Source: Stappia sp. (GTDB lineage Bacteria > Pseudomonadota > Alphaproteobacteria > Rhizobiales > Stappiaceae). From it: a stretch of 64,000 nt of DNA. This document shows positions 33,817 through 41,146 of the stretch, one piece after another. The first letter of the stretch is position 1; every line of letters starts with the position of its first letter. The translations under genes were made by a program, and so were the position numbers. The notes under the pieces are model-generated. The model saw only the letters and a list, made by a program, of their open reading frames with translations, made no database searches and was not told the origin of the DNA. The DNA lies in assembly GCF_040110915.1 (NCBI RefSeq), contig NZ_CP157793.1, forward strand, positions 3,484,939-3,548,938, written 5' to 3'.

Positions 33817-34869
33817 TCAGTTGCCGGTCAGCGTCGTCTTCAGTTCGAGCCCGACCCCCTTGTTGACGAAGTCGAGCGTATAGCTTTGCGTGATGTCGAG
33901 ACCGCCTTCGATCACGCCGGCCGCCACCATCTTCTCGTAGAAATCGGCATTGCGCGCGTCCGTCATCGCACCGATCCCCAGCGTCAGCGTCTCGCCGGAA
34001 TCGACGATGCCATATTCCTTCATCTTCTCGATGGAGAAGGCGATCTGCTCATCGGTCATCTCCGGATTGTCTTTCTGGATCAAGTCGTTGGCCGCCGAAT
34101 TGTCGCCGTAGAGATAATTGACCCAGCCGAGGATCGAGCCGTCGACGAAGCATTGCACCGCCTCGGGCCGTTCGGAGATGGTATCCGCCATGGTCTCGAT
34201 CGTCGTGGAGTAGGTGGAAAAGCCCTGATCGGCGATCAGGAAAATGTCGGGCATGAAGCCGCCCTCGCGCTCGATGGCAAAGGGCTCGGAGGTCACATAG
34301 CCCTGCTGGCCCGAGGTCTCGTCGGCCAGGAAGGGGGCGGGATTGAACGTGTAGGGCCGGCGCTGTTCGACCGTGAAGCCGTATTCGGAGATCATCCACT
34401 GGTAGTAGGAGTTGAAGCCGTTGTCGCCGATCAGCAGCGGCGCGGTGCCCGCCAGGCTTTCCCAGCTGTCGTATTTGCCGGGATGGGTGAGGATCACCTG
34501 CGGTTCCTTCTGGAACATGGCCGCGACGACCACCACCGGGATGCCCTCGCGCTGCGCGTAGAAGGCCTGCAGCATGTTGCCGCCCATGTGGAAGTCGATC
34601 TTGCCGGCCAGCATGAGCGCGCGGTTGTTCACCTGCGGCCCGCCGGGCACGATCGTCACGTCGAGCCCGCATGCGGCATAGGTGCCGTCGGCGACCGCCT
34701 GATAGAAGCCGCCATGCTCGGCCTGGGCCAGCCAGTTGGTGCCGAAGGTCACGGCCTCCTGCGCGCTCGCGCCAAAGGGGCTCGCCACGAGAACGCCGAG
34801 CGCCGTCGCCGCCAGGGCGGCGCGCCCCGAACCCGACTGCCGGGTCCGCCTGGTGATATGCCTGATCAT
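33817..34869 (-). CDS. ABC transporter substrate-binding protein, NMT1/THI5 family
   Basis: A 350-residue exported binding protein. A basic leader (MIRHITRRTRQSGSGRA) with hydrophobic core is cleaved near GASAQE. The fold starts TFGTNWLAQAEHGGFYQAVA, the canonical opening of NMT1/THI5-like proteins that bind pyrimidines, sulfonates or thiamine precursors; the sequence HMGGNMLQAFYA and VVVVAAMFQKEP follow. First gene of the importer-amidohydrolase-oxidase operon. Ligand is plausibly a pyrimidine-like heterocycle, given the downstream deaminase. No TPP riboswitch elements were found upstream. Confidence 0.9.
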   Translation of the reverse strand: MIRHITRRTRQSGSGRAALAATALGVLVASPFGASAQEAVTFGTNWLAQAEHGGFYQAVADGTYAACGLDVTIVPGGPQVNNRALMLAGKIDFHMGGNMLQAFYAQREGIPVVVVAAMFQKEPQVILTHPGKYDSWESLAGTAPLLIGDNGFNSYYQWMISEYGFTVEQRRPYTFNPAPFLADETSGQQGYVTSEPFAIEREGGFMPDIFLIADQGFSTYSTTIETMADTISERPEAVQCFVDGSILGWVNYLYGDNSAANDLIQKDNPEMTDEQIAFSIEKMKEYGIVDSGETLTLGIGAMTDARNADFYEKMVAAGVIEGGLDITQSYTLDFVNKGVGLELKTTLTGN

Positions 34870-35019
34870 GATGCTGTCCGCCTCCGCAAGGTCGCTCTGC
34901 CAAAAGAGTTGCGTCTGAAAAGATCGCGAGCCCCTTCTTGGTCGAGGGCTCTTGCAAAAAGCTCCGGGACACGCGGTCCGCGCTCACTGTCCCCGGGCTG
35001 GTGTCCCGGGTTCACTGCC

Positions 35020-35062
35020 CCCCGAGTTCGATGTCCCCGAGTTCGATGTCCCCGAGTTCACT
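35020..35062. repeat. 15-bp tandem repeat (TGTCCCCGAGTTCGA), about three copies
   Basis: Three consecutive units of CCCCGAGTTC(GATGT or ACTGG) lie in the gene-free divergent region. The period is 15 bp. No gene function is attached; it looks like simple slippage DNA. Confidence 0.65.
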
Positions 35063-35372
35063 GGCCCCGGGGTCCCGGCCGGGTGCACACGACGGGATAC
35101 GCAGCAAGCCGCGTGCCAGAGCCCGCGCCCGGACGACGGGCGGGCGTTTCGCGCGCCCCGCCGGCACCGCGCGCGCCGCCCCGGCCGGCAGGACACCCCG
35201 AAACAGCCCGCAGCCGCTGCGTCACCTGGCAGCGCCCGGGACTGTCGGCGTGCCGGACAGGCAGCCCTTGCACCGCCTTGGTTGAGCGTACCTCAGCTTT
35301 GCAGCACAAAAAAGCGGCAAACCGCTGCGGCCGGCGCCTATCAAAGCGGCGTCCGCGCGTTAGACGACGCGT

Positions 35373-35405
35373 TTGCACGCAAGCCGCGCTCGCCTAGGCT
35401 AGGCG
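35373..35405 (+). promoter_or_regulatory. Candidate promoter and dyad for the Rid-family gene
   Basis: TTGCAC at 35373-35378 and TAGGCT at 35395-35400 with a 16-bp spacer resemble an alphaproteobacterial housekeeping promoter. CGCCTAG and CTAGGCG at 35391-35405 form a dyad around one central G, overlapping the -10, so a repressor could act there. The coding start is at 35429 with AGGAGA just upstream. Confidence 0.35.
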
Positions 35406-35428
35406 CCTGATCATGCAAGGAGACCGCC

Positions 35429-35815
35429 ATGACCCGGCCCGTGACGCCCACCGGAATCGCCCCGCCCTTCGCCCGCTACAGCCACGGCATCGAGGTTCCC
35501 GCCGGCCACCGTCTGCTGGTGTGCTCGGGACAGCTCGGCATCGCGCCCGACGGCCATGTGCCGGCGGACGTGGAAGGCCAGACGGCGCTGTGCTTCGAGA
35601 ACATCGCCGCGATCCTCGCCGAAGCCGGCATGGACCTGTCCGACATCATCCGGATCAACGCCTATGTCACCGACCGCGCGCATCTGCCCGGCTACATGGC
35701 CGTCCGCGATCGCTTCGCCGGCACGCCGCCGCCGGCCTCCACGCTGATGATCGTCAGCGGCTTCGCGCGGGAGGAATTCGTCGTCGAGGTCGAGGTGATT
35801 GCCGCCGCGCCCTGA
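35429..35815 (+). CDS. Rid (YjgF/YER057c/UK114) superfamily protein lacking the archetypal Arg
   Basis: A 128-residue trimer-forming protein. The family core is VCSGQLGIAPDGHVPADVEG, AGMDLSDIIRINAYVTDRAH and VVEVEVIAAAP. In archetypal RidA an Arg in PARS(T/C)V binds the imine substrate; here that place reads PPASTLMIV, so the Arg is absent. It is therefore probably one of the Rid groups that are not imine deaminases. AGGAGA is 7 nt before the start. It lies just upstream of the 8-oxoguanine deaminase gene; a 7-bp hairpin at 35834-35850 and about 165 bp separate them. Role in heterocycle breakdown is inferred from neighbours. Confidence 0.88.
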   Translation: MTRPVTPTGIAPPFARYSHGIEVPAGHRLLVCSGQLGIAPDGHVPADVEGQTALCFENIAAILAEAGMDLSDIIRINAYVTDRAHLPGYMAVRDRFAGTPPPASTLMIVSGFAREEFVVEVEVIAAAP

Positions 35816-35833
35816 GGCGGGCGGCCTGTCCCG

Positions 35834-35850
35834 CGCCGGCGTTGCCGGCG
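35834..35850 (+). terminator. Small hairpin after the Rid-family gene
   Basis: CGCCGGC at 35834-35840 and GCCGGCG at 35844-35850 surround a 3-nt loop, 19 bp after the stop. No U-tract follows, so termination is uncertain. Confidence 0.35.
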
Positions 35851-35982
35851 TGGGTGACCGGATGTAGGATTCCCGCGCCGGCGACAGATCGACGGCTTTC
35901 TTCCATACCCTCCTGTGCGGAACTCGGGCGGCCGTCGCCGCTATCCAAGCCTGCAGGTCCGGCCACCACGGGACGCACGCCC

Positions 35983-37326
35983 ATGCGCATCTGGATCAAG
36001 ACCCCGCTCGCCATCCTCGCCGACAATGCCGCCGGCGGCCTCGTCGTGGAGGACGCGCGGATCGTGGAATGCCTTGCCGCCGGCGCCACGCCGGCCGCCC
36101 CCGTCGACGAGACCTTCGACGCCTCCGCCCACGTGGTCGTGCCGGGCCTCGTCAACACGCATCATCATTTCTTCCAGACGCTGACGCGTGCCCACCCGCA
36201 AGCCATCAACAAGGAGCTTTTTCCCTGGCTGATGTCGCTCTATCCGATCTGGGCGAAAAACGTGACGCCCGAGACCTTCCGGATGGGCACGCGGCTCGCC
36301 CTGACCGAACTGATGATGTCGGGCTGCACGACCGCCGCCGACCACCATTACCTTTTCCCGGCGGGGCTTGAGGACGCCATCGACATCCAGGTGGAGGAAG
36401 CGACCCGCCTCGGCATCCGCATGACGGTGACGCGCGGCTCCATGAACCTCAGCCAGAAGGACGGCGGCCTGCCGCCCGACACGGTGGTGCAGGACGAGGA
36501 CACGATCCTCGCCGACAGCGAGCGGGTCCTGTCGCGCTATCACGACACGTCGGACGGGGCGAAGATCCAGGTCGCGCTCGCCCCCTGCGCCCCCTTCACC
36601 GTCACCAAGCATCTGATGCGCGAAAGCGTCGCGCTCGCCGAACGCTTCGACTGCCGGCTGCACACCCATCTCGGCGAGACGATCGACGAGGACGACTACT
36701 GCCTGCATCACTTCCAGTGCCGCCCGGTCGACTATCTGGAGGATTGCGGCTGGCTCAACGAGCGCGTCTGGCTGGCGCATGGCATCCATTTCACCGACGA
36801 CGAGATCGCCCGCCTCGGCCGTCATCGCGTCGGCGTGTGCCACTGCCCGACGTCCAACATGGTGCTCGCCTCCGGCCAGTGCCGCACCCGGGAGCTTGAG
36901 GCGGCCGGCTCCCCGGTCGGACTTGGCGTCGACGGCTCGGCCTCCAACGACAATTCCAATCTGATGGAAGGCCTGCGCCACGCGCTGATGATCAACCGCC
37001 TCACCTATGATGCGGCGAGCGTCACCCATTACGACACCTTCCGCTGGGCAACGGAGGGCTCGGCGCGCTGTCTGGGGCGCGAGGATATCGGGTCCATCGC
37101 GGTCGGCAAACAGGCGGATCTCGCGCTTTACACGCTGGAGGAGCTGCGGTTTTCCGGGTCCGGAGATCCGCTTGCCGCGCTGGTGCTCTGCGGGGCGCAT
37201 ACCGCCGACCGGGTGATGATCGGCGGCGAGTGGACCGTGGTCGACAAGCGCCCCGTCACCATCGACATCGAGCGCCTGCGGGCCGAACATGGCGCGGCGG
37301 CGAAGCGGTTTCTCGAAGCGCTTTGA
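35983..37326 (+). CDS. 8-oxoguanine deaminase
   Basis: A 447-residue amidohydrolase that converts 8-oxoguanine (or related guanine-type base) to the urate-level product. Metal motifs are VNTHHHFFQTLTRA, HTHLGETIDED, WLAHGIHFTDDEI and the catalytic GVDGSASND; CHCPTSNMVLASG lies between. The HTHLGET and GVDGSASND blocks together are characteristic of the 8-oxoguanine/guanine/atrazine-chlorohydrolase-like group. The ATG at 35983 is chosen because the preceding open frame (from 35413) is the shadow of the Rid gene. A 14-bp tandem repeat begins at the stop codon. No purine importer is adjacent except the heterocycle ABC system 2 kb away. Confidence 0.9.
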   Translation: MRIWIKTPLAILADNAAGGLVVEDARIVECLAAGATPAAPVDETFDASAHVVVPGLVNTHHHFFQTLTRAHPQAINKELFPWLMSLYPIWAKNVTPETFRMGTRLALTELMMSGCTTAADHHYLFPAGLEDAIDIQVEEATRLGIRMTVTRGSMNLSQKDGGLPPDTVVQDEDTILADSERVLSRYHDTSDGAKIQVALAPCAPFTVTKHLMRESVALAERFDCRLHTHLGETIDEDDYCLHHFQCRPVDYLEDCGWLNERVWLAHGIHFTDDEIARLGRHRVGVCHCPTSNMVLASGQCRTRELEAAGSPVGLGVDGSASNDNSNLMEGLRHALMINRLTYDAASVTHYDTFRWATEGSARCLGREDIGSIAVGKQADLALYTLEELRFSGSGDPLAALVLCGAHTADRVMIGGEWTVVDKRPVTIDIERLRAEHGAAAKRFLEAL

Positions 37327-37392
37327 CCGCGTGTCCCTGACCGCGTGTCCCTGACGGCGTGTCCCTGACGGCGTGTCTCTGGCCGCGTGGCG
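37323..37392. repeat. 14-bp tandem repeat, five copies, starting at the deaminase stop
   Basis: Units start at 37323, 37337, 37351, 37365 and 37379 with the pattern CTGACCGCGTGTCC; the first contains the TGA stop of the 8-oxoguanine deaminase (37324-37326). It fills almost the whole gap to the convergent MFS gene. The period is not a multiple of 3, and no coding role is likely. Confidence 0.75.
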
Positions 37393-37410
37393 CAGCGCGT
37401 GTCTTGCGCC

Positions 37411-38568
37411 TCAGGACGCGGGCGACCGCAGCGCGCCGGCCAGCGCCACGACCAGAAGCGCCATTCCCACCAGCACCCAGAAGCCGGCCGTCAGCGAGGC
37501 GACCTCGGCAATGGCCCCGATCAGCGGCGGGCCGATGAACAGGCTGCCGTAGCCGAGCGTGGAGACGCCGGCGAGCGCCGCGCCCGGCGGGATCACCGGA
37601 TCGCGGGCCGCGCGCGCATAGACGAGCGGCGCGATGGTCGCGGTCCCCGCCCCGGTGACCGCGAAGCCGATCCAGGCGATCTCGACGCTCGGCGCCAGAA
37701 GGATCAGCACCGTGCCGGCCGCCGTCACCGCGCCGCCGATCCGCGCGACCCGCACCGGGCCCAGCCGGGCCACGATCCGGTCGCCGGCCAACCGCATGGC
37801 GACCATGGCCACCGAAAAGAAGCTGAAGGCCAGCACCGCCCGGGCCTCGTCCGCCGCCAGGCGCTCGATCAGCAACAGGGCGCCCCAATCGGCAATCGCG
37901 CCTTCGCCGATCATGGCGCACAGGCCCAGCACCCCGACCCAGACGAGGGCACCGCGCGGCAAGGCGATCAGCGGCGCCTTGCGCCCCCGACCCATGCGGC
38001 TTTGCCAGGGCACCGAGGCGAGCCAGAGCGTCGGCCCCGCCAGCAACAGCGCATGGACCGTGAAATGCGCCCCGACCGACAGACCGGAGGCGATGGCAAG
38101 CGCGCCGACGCCGGCGCCGACCCCGGCCCCCAGGCTCCACATGGCATGGAAGGACACCATGGTGGAGCGACCGCGCGCCCGCTCCACCTCGGCGCCCCAG
38201 GCGTTCATGGAGATGTCCATGCCGCCATGGGTCGCCCCGAACACGAAAAGCAGCAGCGCCAGATGCCAGGGCTCGCTCGCCAGCGCCAGCGCCGGCAGGG
38301 AGGGCGCATAGAGGACGGCGACGAGCCGGCTGGTGCGCGCGGCCCCGATGGAATCGGTGAGACGCCCGGCAAGCGGAAACGACAGGATGGCGCCGGCCGC
38401 GGCGGCGAGCAGCAACAGCCCCAGCGTGCCCTCGCCGATGTCGAGCGCCGCCTTGATGCTCGGCACGCGCGCCGCCCAGCCACCGAAGAGGCCGCCATTG
38501 AAGAAGAACAGGGCCGAGACGGCCAGGCGCGGGGATCGTCGAAAGGGTCGGAAAGGCATCGACCGCAA
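37411..38568 (-). CDS. MFS transporter (YbjJ-like)
   Basis: A 385-residue, 12-helix major facilitator protein. FNGGLFGGWAARVPSIKAAL and the loop 2-3 motif GRLTDSIGAARTSRL mark the first half; FGATHGGMDISMNAWGAEVE is a family-specific segment, and DRIVARLGPVRVARIGG is the mirrored loop 8-9 motif. It belongs to the fucose-permease-like/YbjJ group, so substrate may be a sugar or another small solute. It is convergent with the 8-oxoguanine deaminase gene. Confidence 0.9.
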   Translation of the reverse strand: MRSMPFRPFRRSPRLAVSALFFFNGGLFGGWAARVPSIKAALDIGEGTLGLLLLAAAAGAILSFPLAGRLTDSIGAARTSRLVAVLYAPSLPALALASEPWHLALLLFVFGATHGGMDISMNAWGAEVERARGRSTMVSFHAMWSLGAGVGAGVGALAIASGLSVGAHFTVHALLLAGPTLWLASVPWQSRMGRGRKAPLIALPRGALVWVGVLGLCAMIGEGAIADWGALLLIERLAADEARAVLAFSFFSVAMVAMRLAGDRIVARLGPVRVARIGGAVTAAGTVLILLAPSVEIAWIGFAVTGAGTATIAPLVYARAARDPVIPPGAALAGVSTLGYGSLFIGPPLIGAIAEVASLTAGFWVLVGMALLVVALAGALRSPAS

Positions 38569-38656
38569 GCGTAGCGCATCGCGCGGGCGGCGACGATGGC
38601 GATTTCCCCGCGCCTCGGGCGACGGACTTCAGTTCAGGATCTTCAGGCCACGATCC

Positions 38657-39613
38657 TCAAGCCACGATCGCGCGCGGCGCCGGACCCGATCCGAACAGCG
38701 CGGCGGCCGCCGCTTCGGCCGCCTGATAGGCAGCCACCGCGGCCGTTGCCTGCTGCCGTGCCTGCGCGTCCCCTGCCTCCTGCGCGTCCTGGGCGTCCTG
38801 CGTATCTCCGGCCGTCGCGTCGTCGGCCCGTGCCGAGGCCGGGCGGGCCGCAAGGCCGGTGGCCGTGCCGTCCTCGCCGCTCTGCTCCGCCTGTCGCAGT
38901 TTCTGCAGCTCCGCCTGCGCCTCGCTGCGCTGCTGGCGCGCCTGGGCGGCGACCTGCCGGTCCTGCGGGGAGGGCTCGGCCGGGGCCAGCGCCGCGCGGA
39001 TCACGATCTCCATCTTGCGCAGGGTCTGTTCCGGCTCGCGCTCCGGCGAGGCGTCGATGGGCACCTCGCCCGAGGTCGCATAGCGCTTGCCGTCCGGCCC
39101 GCGCGTGTACTGATAGCTCGGCGAGCCGGCATAGGGGCCGCCGACGCTGGCATGCGCCTGTTCGTGCTGCTTGACCTCGGCGTCGCGCTTCTTCAGTTCG
39201 CGGACCTGCTTTTCCTGCTCCTCGGTCAGTTCCCGCTCGGCACCGGTGCTTGGCTTGTCCGTCTTCGCGTCCGTCTCCGCGTTCGCCTGCCCGGCTTCGT
39301 CGGCCCCCTCTCGTCCCGACGCGGGGCCAGCGGCAAGCGCGCCCTTCGCGGGGGCTTGCGGATTGCGCTCCTCGCGCCGGGCGTTCGCCGCCTGATCGCC
39401 CGACTGCAGCGCCGCCACGGCCTCGGCGCGCAAGGTCGGTTGCGGCGGCGTGGCGCGGGCATCCTCGCGCGCGCCGGCACCCGGCTCCGCGCGTGCGAAA
39501 CCGGGGACGCTCTGGCCCTCCGCCCGTGCGGACCGCGCGGCCGCGCCCGTCGATCCGGGCGCCGATGCGGGTGCGGACGCGGCGGGGGCAACGGGAGACA
39601 GCGCCGCGAACAT
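38657..39613 (-). CDS. SprA-related putative metalloprotease-like protein
   Basis: A 318-residue protein with a disordered Ala/Gly/Glu-rich N-terminus and a central conserved domain: ELTEEQEKQVRELKKRDAEV, then KQHEQAHASVGGPYAGSPSY and YTRGPDGKRYATSGEVPIDA. The HEQAH pattern resembles a zinc-peptidase HExxH but with an additional Gln and an Ala; family members are called SprA-related. A helical Gln/Ala-rich tail follows (QARQQRSEAQAELQKLRQ). Its role is unknown; a secreted or phage-structure link has been suggested only by name. Transcribed alone, downstream of no neighbour on the same strand except MFS. Confidence 0.85.
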   Translation of the reverse strand: MFAALSPVAPAASAPASAPGSTGAAARSARAEGQSVPGFARAEPGAGAREDARATPPQPTLRAEAVAALQSGDQAANARREERNPQAPAKGALAAGPASGREGADEAGQANAETDAKTDKPSTGAERELTEEQEKQVRELKKRDAEVKQHEQAHASVGGPYAGSPSYQYTRGPDGKRYATSGEVPIDASPEREPEQTLRKMEIVIRAALAPAEPSPQDRQVAAQARQQRSEAQAELQKLRQAEQSGEDGTATGLAARPASARADDATAGDTQDAQDAQEAGDAQARQQATAAVAAYQAAEAAAAALFGSGPAPRAIVA

Positions 39614-39849
39614 CGCCGCAATCTTCCCCAGGGTCAGCTTACCGAAATCTTAACGCCCGCCGCCGCAGCGATCAGATTTGCGTGACCGCACGCCCCACCC
39701 CGCACGCGCCGACGGCAAGTGACGGGCGGCGTGCGGTCACGGCCGGTGACGGGCGCTGGCGGGCAGGCTATGGTCGCCTCGACGCCGGGCGGCCGCGCAC
39801 GCCCTCAAGGCGGCTTCCCCGCCTTGCCATCAGATTGCAAGAGGCCTTC

Positions 39850-40653
39850 ATGTCCGATCTTCCCCGCCGTTTCTGGCACGAGATGACCACCGCCGATTTC
39901 GCGCAATCAGACACATCCTCCTGGATCGCGATCCTGCCGATCGCCGCGATCGAGCAGCACGGCCCCCATCTCCCGGTCTTCACCGACACCTGCATCGCGG
40001 AAGGCCAGATCTCGCGCGTGCTGGAGCTGCTGCCGCCGGATCTTCCGGCGACCTTCCTGCCGGTGCAAGCGGTCGGCAAGTCGAACGAGCATATCTCCTC
40101 GCCCGGCACGCTGACGCTCTCGTGGGACACGGTGACCCGCGCCTGGGAGGAGATCGGCGACAGCGTGCATCGCGCCGGCGTGCGCAAACTGGTGTTGATC
40201 ACCTCGCACGGCGGCAACGTGCCGATCATGGATATCGTGGCACGCGAGCTGCGCGTGAAACACGACATGCTCGCCACCGCCACCGCCTGGGCCCGCTTCG
40301 GCCAGCCGCACGGCGTGTTTCCGGAGGCGGAATTCACCTACGGGATTCACGGCGGCGACATCGAGACCTCGATCATGCTGCATCTGCGCCCCGATCTCGT
40401 GAGGATGGACAAGGCCGAGGATTTCCACTCGACGCAGCTCGACTTCCGCAAGGAGTTCAAGCATCTGCGCGGGCATGGTCCGGCCCAGTTCGGCTGGAAG
40501 GCGCAGGATCTCAATCCGGCCGGCGTCGTCGGCAACGCCGCCGCGGCCAGTGCGCCGAAGGGCGAGGCCTCGCTGGATCACGCCGCGCGCGGCTTCGTCG
40601 AACTGCTCAAGGACATCGACGCCTTCGACATGACGCGGCTGTGGACCCCGTAA
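39850..40653 (+). CDS. Creatininase-family amidohydrolase
   Basis: A 267-residue metal-dependent amidohydrolase. The divalent-metal ligands are in AAIEQHGPHLPVFTDTC and TSHGGNVPIMD, and the Glu and His-rich YGIHGGDIETSIML completes the site. Family members hydrolyse cyclic amides such as creatinine or formamidopyrimidines (FAPy/riboflavin path). The start ATG at 39850 sits next to a GAGGCC sequence; no strong Shine-Dalgarno is visible. The next element after its stop is the second 107-bp repeat, 21 bp downstream. Confidence 0.88.
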   Translation: MSDLPRRFWHEMTTADFAQSDTSSWIAILPIAAIEQHGPHLPVFTDTCIAEGQISRVLELLPPDLPATFLPVQAVGKSNEHISSPGTLTLSWDTVTRAWEEIGDSVHRAGVRKLVLITSHGGNVPIMDIVARELRVKHDMLATATAWARFGQPHGVFPEAEFTYGIHGGDIETSIMLHLRPDLVRMDKAEDFHSTQLDFRKEFKHLRGHGPAQFGWKAQDLNPAGVVGNAAAASAPKGEASLDHAARGFVELLKDIDAFDMTRLWTP

Positions 40654-40674
40654 CGCCGGGCCCCGGCGCGCGCC

Positions 40675-40781
40675 CTAGAGCAATTTCAGCAAAAGTTGGA
40701 GACTTTTGCGCACGCGAAATTGCGTAAAAACAGGAACATAGAGCATTTCGAGTGAGTCAGCATTCACGAGAAATGCTCTAG
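40675..40781. repeat. 107-bp intergenic inverted-repeat element, copy 2
   Basis: Same structure and length as copy 1 (28467-28573), 15 substitutions. It begins CTAGAGCAATTTC and ends GAAATGCTCTAG. The last CTA (40778-40780), read on the minus strand, is the TAG stop of the YffB/ArsC-like gene. It begins 21 bp after the creatininase-family stop on the plus strand. Confidence 0.85.
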
Positions 40782-41125
40782 CCCAGCGCCTCCCAGGCCT
40801 TGGCGTCGAAGCCGATCAGCCACTGGTCGCCCTTTTCCAGGATCGGCCGCTTGATCGCCGAGGGGTTGGCTTCCAGAACGGCGATGGCGGAGGCCGCATC
40901 GGTGACGCCGTCGCGCGTCGCCGCGTCGAGCTTGCGCCAGGTCGTGCCGCGCGTGTTGACGAGCGGCTCCCAGCCGAAGGCGTCGACGAAACGGCGCAAA
41001 AGGTCCGCATCGACGCCCGCCTTGCGGTAGTCGTGGAAGACATAGCCGACGCCGCGCTCGTCGAGGAAGCGGCGCGCGGCCTTCACCTTGTCGCAATTGG
41101 CGATACCGTAGAGCGTGGCGGTCAT
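40778..41125 (-). CDS. YffB/Spx/ArsC-family thioredoxin-fold protein
   Basis: A 115-residue protein of the ArsC/Spx group. It starts MTATLYGIANCDKVKAARRF, with the single N-terminal Cys of the YffB subgroup, and continues with FHDYRKAGVDADLLRRFVDA and RPILEKGDQWLIGFD. The GGAGGCC just upstream of the ATG is a good ribosome site. The TAG stop lies in the terminal inverted repeat of the adjacent 107-bp element. YffB proteins are GSH-dependent reductase-like, not true arsenate reductases; no ars genes are near. Confidence 0.87.
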   Translation of the reverse strand: MTATLYGIANCDKVKAARRFLDERGVGYVFHDYRKAGVDADLLRRFVDAFGWEPLVNTRGTTWRKLDAATRDGVTDAASAIAVLEANPSAIKRPILEKGDQWLIGFDAKAWEALG

Positions 41126-41146
41126 GTCGGCCTCCTGGAATGATCG

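Larger units (their letters stand above)
34870..35428. other. Divergent 559-bp region with 15-bp tandem repeat; no convincing gene
   Basis: The longest gene-free stretch of the window. It contains the promoter for the NMT1-type operon (left part), a weak GAGCCC/GGGCTC hairpin at 34928-34951, a TGTCCCCGAGTTCGA tandem repeat at about 35020-35062, and the promoter of the Rid-family gene near 35373-35400. Short open frames on both strands lack start sites and coding character. Confidence 0.4.

Noticed and set aside
34870..35010. TPP riboswitch upstream of the NMT1-type importer
   Set aside because: No recognisable TPP-box (CTGAGA and ACC/GGG arms) was seen.
34952..35410. Open frames on both strands in the divergent region
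   Set aside because: No Shine-Dalgarno, low-complexity Arg/Pro/Ala content, interrupted by tandem repeats; no family resemblance.
40778..41125. Arsenate reductase in an arsenic resistance locus
   Set aside because: The protein has the YffB layout with one N-terminal Cys, and no ars genes are near.
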